The notes below the pieces were generated by a model, which was not told the origin of the DNA, did not search any database, and was given only the letters and a program-made list of their open reading frames with translations. Below, in pieces: positions 34,451 to 47,189 of a DNA stretch of 64,000 nucleotides. Both the position numbers and the translations under genes were made by a program. The stretch lies in assembly GCF_026914265.1 (NCBI RefSeq), contig NC_069135.1, positions 30,508,738 through 30,572,737 of the forward strand. Reading direction: 5' to 3'. The DNA is from Mya arenaria (taxonomy: Eukaryota > Mollusca > Bivalvia > Myida > Myidae). The first letter of the stretch is position 1, and each line of letters begins with the position of its first letter.

Positions 34451-37400
34451 ATTTAAATTTGTATATTTTGATTCATCATTGGGAAAGGGTTAAATGGTCT
34501 TTGTGCCTAGTGTCCTTGTAGTTCCCTTTGTATAAGGGGTGGTATTCAATATTTAACTTAAGTCATTCATCATTTACCTCATTCACTCTAATCGTCAGTT
34601 ATTAATAACCAGTAATCCGATAAGCTACATCGTTTTTAGATCCAATTAAGTCCAATATTCAATACCAGCGCAGAGCAATGATTGGTAATGGGCTTGAAAC
34701 AGAGCACCATTAGCATGTACAAGTCAAATTCACTCTTATGCGACTTGCATGTCCATAAAAACCCATACTATGCACCCCAGTGTATTAATAACATAATATG
34801 ATGTATACTATATATGTTATGAAAACACAGGGGTGCCGAGGATGGTAGAAAGCACATGTTTTAGAAAGAATATGCCGTTTGATGTAGCATTATTATTTGG
34901 AATAACAAATATCGCTATACCACCAAACACAAGTTATAAATTTCAACTTTGATATCCTAACTTGTCTGACAATATGGCTTTTCAGAAACGACCCCTTGAA
35001 AGAATATACGCTATGCAATAAATGACGTCGACACCATGAAATAACGCAATATAATTATAACAAGTGTAATGACATTTGACTTAAATGAATAGCTTTGAAA
35101 ATGTGACGACGTTTTAGTGTTATAGTTACTAAATAAGTATTTATGCTATAAATTGAATATCACGTTCGTGTTCATTCAATCCGATGTTTATTACATTCGT
35201 TTACGAAAATTGACAAAAAATCTCGTCAAGGTTCATTTCTGTCAATGTTAAAAAACTCGGTTATTAAATTCCGTTTTGAATGTTTGATGTTTTATTAATA
35301 TTAAAGGTATAAACTTTGAATTACTTATGTTTTCATGCGTGTTGCAGTCTCAATTGAACCAAATTAACGTGGATTAACAAAGATCGACTGATTTGATTAA
35401 AAAAGTGCGAAGAGTTCATTTAGAAAAGCTGGTCACGTATAAAATACCACATCATCTGTTACTTATTTCAGTAAGTCAATTACTATTTCCTGTCTCTACG
35501 ATTTTTTTAAACATCATGCCAGCTCAGCACATAGGTGGCTTGAAGTGATCTACATAACAACTAGGTCATCGACCTGTTAGTACTTGTACACCATACTAAT
35601 GAACTCTACAACGACAACATTCGTTGTTTCATAACAGGATTTGCTTAATAACAGTCTAGTATGGCTAATAATTTATTTATAAGTCCAAGTCCCAAATTTC
35701 GAACAGTTTCAAGTTAATCAATTGTAGCATTTTTGTTTGGTATAAATTGTATAACGTTTTTCCTTTAAAGAGTTTTTGAGACTTAAAAATGAAATTATTT
35801 ATTTTTTTAATCAAGTTCAAGCATGTAAAACTATATGAAAGAATATTTATCATGCCATTACTGCCGTCGCCACCATGAAATAACGTCAAACAATAATAAC
35901 TAGTGTCATGACCCTTGGGTTTACGTCATAAATAGATAGCATTGAAATTGTGTAAGGTTTTTCATTTAAAGAGTTCTGGGGACTAAGAAACGATTTTGAA
36001 ATCAAGTTCAAGCATGCTAATTGGTTAACAAATACAATGCCTAAATCTGTACAGTCCCAAGATATTTTGAGAATTTATGGCCGAACCGTATTATTAAATT
36101 ACTCTAGTCATTTTTTAAGAACAATAAGCAGCAAAAACAATTATTAATACATTGACTTATACAGATACACTCTTTCAAAATGATCGCTATTAGCTATCAT
36201 CGTATTTGAACAATTATTTTTTTAAGCAACTTATCTTAGCTAATTTGGCCACTGCAGTGGTCTCATATGATATTTATGTGCTAGCTAGTCCAAAATCCGT
36301 AACAACTCTTCTGGAACCCGAAACACTATCGGCCGAAAACCGTGACAGAGGACCGTCCGAAACCCTTGTTTACACGTGACTAGGCAAGAGAACAGTGTAC
36401 TAGCAAAGAGTGAAAACTGTGTATAATTTCGTTGGACTATTTATAGTCTACTATGAATTTACCAAAATACTGAATGGAATCCATGACACTACTAAACAAG
36501 CTTATAACTGATCCATGTTGTTATGCTTAGTTAATTGCTAATTGATTTCTACTTATAAGGATGATAACTCTAATGAATGTGTTCACTGATTTGTTTTCGA
36601 TCTTTGTTGTCGGTATAATGGCAAATAATGAACCCCATAGAATAATGACCGTGGGACATTTTTTTTTATTTATTGAGGCTTTGCAGTCGTATAATCAAAT
36701 ATTTGTATTTTATACGATCTGTAAGAGTGGCGTGTTAACGAGCAAAAAACTGGACGTTAACGTTCAAGAACGTGCATTATTGAGTTAATTGACGTATATC
36801 TGGGCCCAGTATTAACGTTCCACGGATATAACGACCTATTTATGCCCAAGACGAAAATTATTCATCACAAAAAAGTAATAAAACATGATCTCATTTGTGA
36901 ATAAAAACTCGGAACAAGTGATAATATTGACACCCAACAGTTTATTTGATTAAGATTGCCACCACTCAGCATTTCAGTTTCAAGGCTGAGCAGAATTTGT
37001 TCAAAATTAAGAAACCAAAATATTTGAAATTAAACTCACACATCGTGCGAGAAATTAATCAAACATACCATAGCCTTATTATACGTGAGTTGTTACAAAC
37101 CCATAAATGAAACTCTTTGTCTGAATAACACGATTTTAACAACCGGAACATGCTACCAACATTGTTTAGATTTTTCAAATCTTACGGTCACTCAGCCAAA
37201 ATAGTTTATCGTCATTAAGTAATTGAGGCCATCCGAATGTTTGTTTTTTAGTTAAATTTAAATATTTTTTGTGTATTTCGTCTCATTTTCAAAAGGTTCT
37301 GTGCAAATTATGGCTTTGTATAGTATATTCTATTCAATAATAACGTAAATACCTCTGGTCCCAATATCACAAAAACTCAAATTCAAATTATTTTTCCACA

Positions 37401-38610
37401 GAAAACATCAAATGATTCATCATCTTGTTGGTTTTTACTTTAAAAACACGTATTTTCTCATATAATATGTGTTGATATAATCTTAATGTCAACAATTAAA
37501 ACAAATAATAATTTAAAAGCAAAGAAAAATACTCAAGTTATTGTTAAAAGCAGTTAAGATATATGCTGTAAAATTCATTTTCGTTTGATACTTGACCAAA
37601 GTTTTTGATTAACATATGAGAAAATGCATCCTTGGAAATTATGAAAAGATACACAATATTGGATAAACAATCTTTATAAGTTAAGTGAGAAAAATGAGGT
37701 GAGACTGAGACTGAAAGTTGACTTGAGTATTTGTGTGGTATTGGGGCCTGTTTTGGTCGTTATCTGTCACGCTGCTTACGCCCTTAAATGTTACCATTTT
37801 TAGGCCTCTGCCTCTGTTAAAGTTATTCATAATGCAAATTGGATCAAACAAGTTTTAGCAATATAGATAATATCTTTAATTGGCAGTTAATTTTTCAAAA
37901 GTACATACGTAAACGGAAAACTCGCCTGTACCTATTTTATGTTGACTTCCGTTAAGCTTTCGACCGGAGGTTGTGGTAGAGGGATAACCTCTGATTACAA
38001 ATTTATGACAGTATTCCGATGCATCTTTTCCGAACATAAGTCTTGTAGCAATGCCACTCGAAGGTCTTTTGAGGCTTACAGAGATTTTTTAATGTTTTTT
38101 TAATGTCAATTAGGGACAAAACAGGGTTATCCAACCACAGCAATGAAGGTAAACCGGTACATAAAATGCCTCTTCAAGTAATACAAATAACAGTTTTTAA
38201 ATTGTATTATTTGGGGTAACTAACATGAATTAAGGTAATCATATCCTATCAATATTTGCAAATAAAAAAAATGGAATGACAATTAATTCAGTCAAATTCA
38301 AACCAAACGTATCCAAGACAGCGGCTCATTAAGAGATTATGAGAGGTGGAAATACAATGACAACGATGTTGAAGTGGTTAACCGTTATAAGTACTCAAGT
38401 ACTTATTTTACTTGCTACAAAGCATTGGTGAAAATGTTTTTAACTTTCTTCCATAAAAAGCAACAAACACTATTAATATTAACACATACCAAAAGCAGTA
38501 TACTTTAATCTTTCTGATGCATTCAAATTCCTGTATGTTTGCCTTGGGAAAGAACCGTAACTGAAAAACCTCGTGGCCCTACCCCTTTACATGTTCTTTT
38601 TCATATGATT
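34451..38610. other. AT-rich spacer with a diverged local duplication; no gene seen
   Basis: A segment with GAAAGAATAT..ACC ATGAAATAACG occurs near 34997-35105 and again near 35837-35960. TTTAAAGAGTT.T followed by ATCAAGTTCAAGCATG occurs near 35765-35827 and 35960-36018. These point to old local duplications. No protein domain or RNA gene recognised. Confidence 0.4.
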
Positions 38611-38614
38611 TTAA

Positions 38615-39271
38615 AGGGAGTAGACTCCAGGTGGTCCCAAAATCGGCAAATACAGTATTTCATCAAAACAAGTTTAGAATTGAATAAATGAAACAATCCT
38701 GTCCATGTCTCAGCTAAATTAACCTTTTGAAAAAAGCGCATAATGGCTTCCCAGTTTCAAAATAGCTCGAATGTTTTTTTTCCGAACACCTTGCAAGTCA
38801 TGTGATCGTTACACACACTCAACTATCAAAACGCATTTTAGCAACTCGTTGTCATTTTCAGCCGAGTAAACTTCTTTTAAAAGTTTCCATCGATCAATAT
38901 CCTCACCAAAGTTGATCTGTCGGACTACGTGACAACGTTGTTTCGCAGCAGAACTCCGGTTTCTTGCACTATCCGTCCTTTCGTGAATCCATGAAGTATG
39001 TATACTTAGCATGTTAAAGTCACGTGATGGGTGCAGATGAAAATACCGACGGTACTTTTAGTTTTTGTTTGTGGGGTTTACGTGGAAGACAAACCCAGTA
39101 AATATCGAATGGGAAAATACGCAATAACTGTAAAAATATCCATGTGGCGTGAGTGATGTGATATGTCAGTTAGTAAGATTAAATACATTTCACACACTGA
39201 CATCAATTTTATGTAATTTTTTGACAATTTTCTTTTTTTCTTGAAATAGTTTCATCTGGCGTATAGTCCCT
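38615..39271. mobile_element. TTAA-flanked inverted-repeat element (657 bp) carrying a gene-like fragment
   Basis: The ends AGGGAGTAGACTCCAGGTGG and (reverse complement) AGGGACTATACGCCAGATGA match at about 16 of 20 positions. TTAA flanks both sides (38611-38614 and 39272-39275), as expected of piggyBac-type target choice. The interior has no transposase but contains a minus-strand open frame with protein-like content (next entry). Confidence 0.6.
38809..39012 (-). pseudogene. Gene-like fragment inside the TTAA-flanked element
   Basis: A 67-residue frame with non-repetitive, protein-like sequence: a basic Ser/Arg/Cys part (DSARNRSSAAKQRCHVV) and then RQINFGEDIDRWKLLKEVYS. The FG-(E/D)-x-x-(D/E)RW-x-LL(K/R)E pattern resembles a short helical module I associate with invertebrate DNA-binding or transposon-related proteins, but I cannot name a family with certainty. 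No splice sites were identified. It could be a captured host exon or a remnant of the element's own gene. Confidence 0.35.
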
Positions 39272-39275
39272 TTAA

Positions 39276-40402
39276 CCAATGTTACATTTCACTCTTTCTG
39301 TATCTCTTTTGTTTTCTTTATCATATACTGTGTAAATGTATCTTAATGCAATAAAATATGATTTAAGGATTAAAATTCGACATGTTGCATTTTATTGGGG
39401 TATGGTATGCAATGGGGCTGTTCAAAATGGGTGGAGTCCGAATTTTAATACTTATATTTACATTCATTTAAATCTATATTTCTGCTAAAATAAATTGATT
39501 ATTCAAGAGCATTTTCTCTTTTTTCTTTCTCTCGTTGTTCTCAACGGTGGGTAAATTAGAACAGCTATCGCAACCTAATTTTATACCACAATGAATGCAC
39601 AGATAAAATAGTTCCTTATTTATATGATTGCTTTCTATCTTTTCAAGGTCAAGAATATTATAAATACGTATTATTGCTTAAAATGTGTGTTTTCGGTCCG
39701 TTATCGTGGTGTATTAAAACGCAAAAACCCGGGCGTTATCGGTAGAAAACGTGCATTATTCAGTAAATTCACGTGCCGTTAATGCCCGTTTTTTTGCTTT
39801 ACATATGCGCTATCAGGGCCCGCATCATAACAATGAAGGCTGAGCGACCAGGTTTTTGACCGAAAGTTGGTCAACGATGCTAACTTTTGCACAAAAACAT
39901 ATTTTAGCATATATAACGTAGCTGCATACAAATACCAAAACATGAAATAAACCACATATAACTTACATATTTTCTACTGAGTTGTCTTTTCCTGGCAAGC
40001 TGATGTGTTTACTAAATAGTTTTTTTCTGCAAATGTTTTGACTATTAAAAGCACTAAATTATGTCTAAAACGACTAACTCCTCCGAACTGTAGTTATTTC
40101 TGTCGATTTTATTCAGAACATACGACTTATATGGACATGATTCCATTACGTCGTATGCAATGAACAAAGAAATTTCAAATATGTTTTCTCTGATGCTGAA
40201 GATGCTGTTCATTTTATCAAGAACATGTTTACCAAATTTTCAGGCTTAAATTAGTTATCAAAACAAACAATGGTTAAAGTATGACTGAATAGGTAATTAA
40301 TTGATTACCCAATAGGTATTGTGTGTAAATAATCCCAGTAATCCAGTCAATTTTCGAAAAAACAACACTTTCAAAACGAATGAACACTGCAAAAAATGGC
40401 GT
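39276..40402. other. AT-rich spacer; no gene seen
   Basis: A stretch at 39715-39785 (AAAACGTGCATTATTCAGTA) shares a short motif with 36768-36790 (AGAACGTGCATTATTGAGTT), suggesting an old repeat. Nothing else can be supported. Confidence 0.35.
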
Positions 40403-40407
40403 CGAAA

Positions 40408-41755
40408 CAAGTTCAAGTTCAAGTTTTTTATTCGTCAAGGCATATACTATGCATGTGACATAACAAAACAATGAAACACATATTAATTAACATCAAATAA
40501 AACAGTGAACAAACATGTCAAATACAAGAAAAAAAAGAAGAAATTTTTCTAAACAACATCAGTGAAGATATGAAGTAATAAGGAACAATGGAATGGTATT
40601 GTAATTATCAATAGCTCTTTGGTTAATCGGGGTATGGAGAGTGAGTCACCTGAATTTCAGTAAGATGATTTTACAGAACAATGCCAACTTAATTAATTTA
40701 GGTTTATTGTTACAGTTCATAAGTTCATCTAATTTAAAAGAGTTAGGGTGACGAATGTAATAAGGAACAATAAATTTTTTACGTATGATTGAAAAATGAT
40801 TACATTCAAGTAAGTAGTGAAATTCATCACCAATAACATTCTTAGTACATAACTGACATAATCTTTGATTTCTCTCAATGTTCAAATGCCTGCCTTTTTC
40901 AATTGGCAAAGAATGGTTTGTGGTCCTAAACTTACAAAGTATTTTACAAAGGTTACTAGGTAACAAGTCAAGATAATCTTCAAAACAATGATTACTTTTA
41001 AACATTCTATATACAAGACATTTGGAAGAGCTATCAACAGTACTAGTCCAGTTTGATAATAATTGGTCATACAGTCTACTTTTAACAATTGACTTAAAAT
41101 TAACAGAACTAATGACTGTTTGACTTCTAAAATAATCAGACAAACCAAGTTCATTTAAGGTATTGTTAACGAAAGATAACCATGGAGAAACAATAAAATT
41201 ACTATTATGTAGTTTTAGAACCGTATTATATAGTAACTTAGATATTTTACAATCTTTTTCGTTCACTATCTTACTCCAATAACATAAAACTCTCGATTTA
41301 ATTTGTAAAGCTATGGGTTTTACACCAAGTTCACCATACACCATGCAGTTAGGGGTGGAAGCCTTGAGATTGAGTATTAATATGCAATATTTCAGCTGAA
41401 ACTGTTCAATTATTTTGATATTTTCAAAACCCCATACTTCGCAAGAGTATAACAAAATTGGAGCAATCATAGAATCAAACAAATGTAACTGAACTGAAAT
41501 GGGAAGATTGAGTTTTCGGGACTTTTGAATAAGTGAGAACATTGCTCTTCTAGCTTGTTCAACTTATCTTTTCTTAGCCTTACAAAAACTGCCATTATAA
41601 TTAAAAAGTATTCCCAGATAAGAGAATTCTTCAACACACTGTAGTATGTTATTGTTATAGAAAAATACTACATTATTTTTAACTTTTGATTTACTAAACA
41701 GAACAACTTTTGTTTTATCCTCATTGACTTGCAAAAACAAAAACAAAAACAAAAT
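40408..41755 (-). mobile_element. 5'-truncated LINE: RT C-terminus, zinc knuckle and tandem 3' tail
   Basis: Minus-strand translation starts in the RT thumb (LQVNEDKTKVVLFSK near 41745, EEFSYLGILF near 41650) and, after one frame break near 41560, gives 298 residues to a stop at 40646. These include APILLYSCEVWG and a C-terminal zinc knuckle CQLCTKNVIGDEFHYLLECNHF (40870-40800; pattern C-x2-C-x9-H-x4-C). The 3' end has AATAAAAAACTTGAACTTGA and an ACTTGA-type tandem tail at 40408-40430. The 5' edge abuts an (AAAAAC)3 repeat at 41736-41754. A non-LTR element distinct from the CR1-like pair at 13-19 kb. Confidence 0.8.
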
Positions 41756-41936
41756 GCAGCTGCCGAGTTATGTTGCGTCCCGAATCGAGCTTAATGTAAA
41801 ACTTTTTCAATGACATCACTCATGACGTCATACAAGCACCCGTCATAGAGGTTATTTTGAACTAACTGTTTTTGCATTTTCGTGACATTTAACAGCCTTT
41901 TTAAACACCAACGTTTCTTCAAATGTTCCATCCATC

Positions 41937-42242
41937 ATGAAACCATCTACATTAAAATCAATCAAATTATCGTTGCTTATCTTTTTTAACTGCTTTACTG
42001 CAGATTACAGTTTTGCATGTTGCCAATATTGGCAAAAATTTTACTACGATTTTATTGAAAAAAATAGTTCCGTAGTAAATATGCCCCGCCCCTTGGTATT
42101 ATTGCGCCCAATGACAGGACAGAAGTATCGAACAAACGCACGCGATATCGATGGGAAATGCTATTGCACTTTATACAGAAATAAAGTGCAATTGATAAAC
42201 AACAACCATCGTTTAGGAATGAAGTGTGAATGTAAATATTAA
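41937..42242 (+). CDS. Possible small secreted cysteine-rich protein, 101 aa, unrecognised
   Basis: A single-exon frame with ATG at 41937. Residues 1-27 look like a signal peptide (basic start, core LSLLIFFNCF, then DYSFA). The mature part has six cysteines in three close pairs: CC right after the predicted cleavage site, CYC near residue 75 and CEC three residues from the end. It also has one NSS glycosylation site and a basic middle. I do not recognise a family; it could be a host defence or signalling peptide. It lies among LINE fragments (40408-41755, 42470-42690, 44460-44945), so a chance frame or transposon piece is a real alternative. No poly(A) signal or TATA box was convincingly placed. 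Confidence 0.35.
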   Translation: MKPSTLKSIKLSLLIFFNCFTADYSFACCQYWQKFYYDFIEKNSSVVNMPRPLVLLRPMTGQKYRTNARDIDGKCYCTLYRNKVQLINNNHRLGMKCECKY

Positions 42243-42469
42243 ATCTTGGTCTCAGACTGTTCCAGACAGAACTTATTGTCAGATATTAACACTTCGTCTT
42301 AAGCTTTACCTTAAAGTATATATAAAACGAGGGTTTCCTGTCATTGAATACACCTTTTATTTGCAACAGTGCATTTGCAATATTTCCATGTAGTAGTCAT
42401 GATTTAAAAAGAGACTTGAAACCATTTGAATATATATACCAGGACTTAAGAGTTTGTTCACCGTCATCG

Positions 42470-42690
42470 TTGGAACAGCTGAGTGGTTGAAGATGAAGTT
42501 CACTTATTGATGGAGTGTCCAGTCAGATAACGAACAAACAGAACGTTGACTTGCATTGAGTGGCATGCTATTGTTCAAAGTGGTGATAGGCTTAGAACTA
42601 TAACGTTTAACTGCATGATAGCTTTTATTGATTTGGCATTTGAATTGAGAAATAATATGGAAATTTCTTCGTAAATATAATTGCGTTCAA
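42470..42690 (+). mobile_element. LINE C-terminal fragment (zinc-knuckle region)
   Basis: The plus strand near 42484 reads VEDEVHLLMECPVR, the second half of the C-terminal zinc knuckle of non-LTR elements. It is followed, after stops and frame changes, by a segment ending AFIDLAFELRNN near 42650 that resembles the final helix of such proteins. A short, inactive fragment. Confidence 0.45.
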
Positions 42691-42937
42691 TGCTTTGTCA
42701 GTGATTACAAATCATATTGTATGAAATAATATTTACATTCTTTTATTATTATTATTCCCCATTGCATTACGCAATTCATCATAGACACACTTAATGTAAA
42801 AGATATGGTGTTTATCATGTAATGCTTATTTTAGAAGAAGGAGTGGTGCCCATACAGATAAAATAGGCATTTTGATATTGTTGGCCAAAAATAAAATTTA
42901 ACACCCCCCCACATAATTGTTTAGCCCGAAAAAAGCG

Positions 42938-43391
42938 TACTGGGTATGTACCTAACTCGGAACAGTACCTCAATATGGAGTGTTTTTCCGATCGCGATCG
43001 GTTTATTTACGATTTTAATCAATGTAGACGTTTGCCTTAGATACAAGTTCCAAAGAACACGATATTCCGGTAAGTATTTTAAATGCTGTTATCATTCAAA
43101 GTATTTCATGTTCAAATGTCAATACATGGCACGCGGGGAATGACTTCATGCTTGCCACACTCACAGCATACTGGTACAGTCTGTATTTTGTTTACTTAAA
43201 TCGTCAACTTTACTGACAAAAACGACAATAAAAAAAGCTGGAAATAAAATAAATTATTAATTTACTAAAACAAAACATGTACACTAATTTTTAGTATGCT
43301 GATGGATTTTGTTTTAGTTGTGGTGCAAGTCTTACTAAAAATATTTCAAAAATAGTGCTAAAAGTGTTCCTATTTAGGTACTCACCCAGTA
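42938..43391. mobile_element. MITE of about 454 bp with 27-bp inverted repeats
   Basis: The left end TACTGGGTATGTACCTAAC and the reverse complement of the right end, TACTGGGTGAGTACCTAAA, match with few changes and continue to GGAACA. The ends start with TA and have TA in the right flank, compatible with Tc1/mariner insertion. No transposase frame. Confidence 0.6.
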
Positions 43392-44459
43392 TATAAAGTA
43401 CAAAAAGGTAGACAAAACGACTGTACTAGAGGGTGGTGCTTAAATGTAATTCTTCCTTTAATACATTAATACAATACAAAATACAGGGACAAGCCCATAA
43501 GACGAAAAAAACATATTTAGGGGCACATGCCATTTTTGCTCGTGGACTGTTAATTTGTCATTCATAAATAATAATAATGTTTGATATTGTATCGTATACC
43601 TATTTCCATGTAGCCTTTGAAAGCTGTAAAAGTTGAAGTTATATATCTATGCTTCATAAAGTATATGAAATGTTTTAGAAAGACAATCAATAAGAAAATT
43701 GAAAAATAAGAAAAATTTGATTTGTGAAGAAATCCAAAACTTATGTTTCTAAGATTAACACATATGGAATTATCTTTTGACAACAATAGGTCATTAAGAT
43801 TGTTCCAAACATTTTGTATATTTTTGCACTCTATTCTTGACCTACTTGCACCGTAGATCTCAAGTCTTTGTCCAAAAAGAAGTTCGAAAAACTACAAGTT
43901 CATTTATTCAAGTACTATGTAAAAGAAGGTCATCGCAAAATAGATATTTAGAGTGTAAATTAAAAAAAACTTACAACAACTGAATACTTATGCGTTTCAA
44001 AAGGTCAATTGTTGCCCTATCTGAAAAATAAAGGGTTGAAGGCATATTGTTGTCTTACTTAGGCCATCGGCAAGATCTCTTGCAAGTTATGTTAAAACAG
44101 CAATTTGTTATTGTCAAAAATGGACCATTATTTTATATAGAAACAAAGAAATAATAAAAACAAAATATTCAAATTTCATGTTTGTACAGTGTTTACTATT
44201 GCATGTCATTTGCAATTTAAGATTTAAAACAAAATTTGAATGTAGAATGTTCAATTGCTCATTTTTGAAAGTATACAAGTATAGATATATTTACATATTT
44301 CGTAGAAAAAGAATTGTCACCATACATATAAGACATAAAACAAAATTAAGGTGCCCTAATCGAAAACCAATAATAAGTATTAGTGAAATAGTGACAAGTG
44401 ATTTATAAGAAGGTTCCCCATTATAGAAGTCAGACGCTTAAGGGTGACAGTGTTTATAC
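43392..44459. other. AT-rich spacer; no gene seen
   Basis: Short open frames only (for example 43562-43786 minus and 44178-44408 plus), with low-complexity aromatic/basic content and no splice or promoter context. Confidence 0.35.
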
Positions 44460-44945
44460 AAGCCAAGGAAATAAAGGTCAAGTCAGGTCAAAGTTTTATT
44501 AGCATGTTCAATAAGAACATTGCCGATACACAAAGAGCATACTACATGTCATTTAGGATAGAGCTATTGTCTATATTTTAAGATAAACCCAATATATTAC
44601 AATATTCGTGTAATGTGTTAAGTAATTGTTGAAGCCCATCTTCTGTGTATGCAAGTAAAACATCTGCAAATAACAATATAAATAATCAAATTTCTTTAAT
44701 CTTGATAACATCAAAAGTATACAATTTTAGATTCTCTTCCATATAAGTTTTTAAATACAACAGAAATAACAGCGGCGAATGAAGATCACCCTGTTTGAAA
44801 CCCATATTACTGTCAAACAGATTTTTTAAAAACAAATACAAAGTAATTCTGTTATAGTTCCATTCTTCCAAACATCTTATTTTAATACTGGTCTCGTGCA
44901 CATTTAAGTTTCAACAACTCTTTTTGAACAAAATCTCGCAGGAGA
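44460..44945 (-). mobile_element. Internally deleted LINE fragment with RT core and 3' tail
   Basis: The minus strand carries MGFKQGDLHSPLLFLLYL near 44800 (RT motif with QGD..SPLLF), then, after a frame change, FADDVLLAYTEDGLQQLL near 44660 (catalytic ADD) up to NILGL near 44590. The sequence then jumps to a 3' UTR ending AATAAAACTTTGACCTGACT near 44490. Broken and non-functional. Confidence 0.7.
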
Positions 44946-44952
44946 CAATTAT

Positions 44953-45265
44953 CTTAAAGTGACACTCTTATTCAAAATCAATACATACACATGTATAACA
45001 AACATAAATATTGACTGATAAACCTTAAACTACTTACTAAATAATGCATATGTGGAAAATATTAACTACTGATAACAAGATTGTAATCGTGAATTTAATA
45101 GCAGAAAGCGCAAAAATATTAAATGATTGGTGAATGCTAAAAGATTTACTGTGTTCTACTATAGTCTCATAACTTAGAAATACCGTGTTTTTTGTTCATC
45201 TCTTTCAAATTAAACTCGATATCCTTCATAAGAACCATTGTTTTTGACATTTATTTATCCTTTTT
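44953..45265 (+). repeat. Dispersed repeat of about 290 bp (copy 3 of 3)
   Basis: Same start (AAAGTGACACTCTTATTC) and interior (AAATATTAAATGATTGGTGA) as the repeat at 3529-3842. It directly abuts the LINE fragment at 44460-44945. Confidence 0.65.
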
Positions 45266-47189
45266 GGAATTTATCTATGCCATTTGGGTAGGTGTCATAT
45301 ATGCAAGAATTTTCACATGCACCTCTATTCTTTTCTTTTCAATCAGTGACACTTAAAGTGTTTTCACGTTTATGTATGCAGCTACAGATTAGAAAGTGTC
45401 TTTTGTTTTTGTATTAACTAAGCTCATAATATGTGAATCTTTGAGGCCTGGTGATACGATAGTATTTTGGTAAGATAAAAAAGAAAATATAAAACATAGC
45501 CATAAAGTATTAAAACAAACAAGATCTTTTGGCTATTTTAACAAGTTGCGTAGAAGGAAATTTTATATCCGATTTCAATTCAAATAAAGAGCAAAAATAC
45601 ATCTTACAATGACGTACGTTCTTTTTCTGTAATTAAGTTTATATTTTAGTTTACATCAAGAAAAACCGTCTCAATTCTGATAATGGAGATTATGGGTATA
45701 AAAGCTTACAGAGAAATAGCTATTTTGTGGGTCGGAACCAAAGAGTGTTTCGCTGTTGATTGACGCCAGCATTGAATGGAAAGAGCCCCAAACACTTTTA
45801 CAATACTATTATTGTGTGTTTTACTTTTTATTTCATACTCAGTGATCGTCCTTGGCGATTAGAGAAGATCTCTGCCAACATATACTAAAATTAGCTGGCC
45901 TTTAGCTGTATTGCTTTTTATAACATATTTGTATCTCATTGCCTTCGTGTTTGATCTTAATCTTAAAAACGAAATGCCTAATATTATAATTATATATGAA
46001 ATGAGAAAAATGTTCTAGGGTCCAAAACGCGGTAATGAGCTTTTGATCTCACCACGTGATGTGTGCGTGGGTATTAATGGATCTGATGAAAAGGGAAGCA
46101 ACCGCTTTGTCGAGTTTGTTTTACTTTGACTTACAGCTGAACCAAAGTTTGTAGTATTTTGAAATATAAACAATGATCGAATTTTATTTCAAGTAGTTAA
46201 TCACTGAGTATAATTCAATGGTATTTCGACCTAATCCAGCTTTCATTGTGAACCTTAAAATGAACAATAAATTGTGTGCAAGCCCCATATCAAATGTCTT
46301 AAAACTGTTAGGTTATTTAGGGACAATTGTTGCAATTTTGCGAAATTATACAAACTATATTTCAAATATTCTTAAGTTATGCTGTTCTGTAATTCAAAGA
46401 ATGGCTCTTCCATAAGAAGCTAATTTACACCTTTAAAACACCTTATTTAAAAATAGATACAACTTGGATGTAAATTGCAACTTGTGCTTACAAGTACTCA
46501 TTGGTTTAGAATTAAATAGTCGATTAAGAAAACTTGTTTGAAATAAAAACTTAACTAAACACCATAAGCTATGGAAAGGATGATTTCTTGCGAACATTGA
46601 TGATAATCAAGTCATTACTTTTTTTGTAACCATTGAGTTGTCTCTCTTGCAGCAGCTTCGAGTATATTGCAAAATGTTTAGATGTGAGTAAGTATTGTTG
46701 TTGTAAATTGTTGACATACTGTGATATTCTGTTCGCCATTATTCTCAGATCAACGAATAGTTTGTATTAATATCAAAATCTAATTGCATTCTTGCATTTC
46801 CCTGTAAATGTTTTAGTAATGGGTTAACCATTTGATATTTCGATTTTGAGTTTATATATAGCATCATTATTGGTCAATTCGTCGATTCTTCAGAACTTTG
46901 TTTAAGTTAGCAACTTTGTTAACCTTATTGTTGTTTACGTTCAAATCGTTACTGCCCTGGAAGTTTAATGGATACGTTTGTGAACGGCAGTATTTGTATC
47001 AAGAAATTGAGATAGCTGCTTCACCTATTCTTGTTTTGTTTAAATATATGAACACATCATCAACTATTTGACGTTTTAAAGTTAAGAACGATCTCGTACA
47101 TAATATTGTTAATATGAATGTTTACTAAGTATTCTTTTTATTTTCACTGTGTTTGTTCTTACGAAAATAGCAATGAGACAATGGAGGGG
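45266..47189. other. AT-rich spacer; no gene seen
   Basis: No domain-bearing frame, RNA gene or repeat that I can pair within the window. Confidence 0.35.

Noticed and set aside
41756-44570. A single LINE interrupted by a 2.8-kb insertion (the 44590 fragment ends NILGL; the 41755 fragment begins LQVNEDKTK)
   Set aside because: The protein join is tempting, but the 44460-44945 piece has its own 3' tail and AATAAA, so it is more likely a separate, internally deleted copy.
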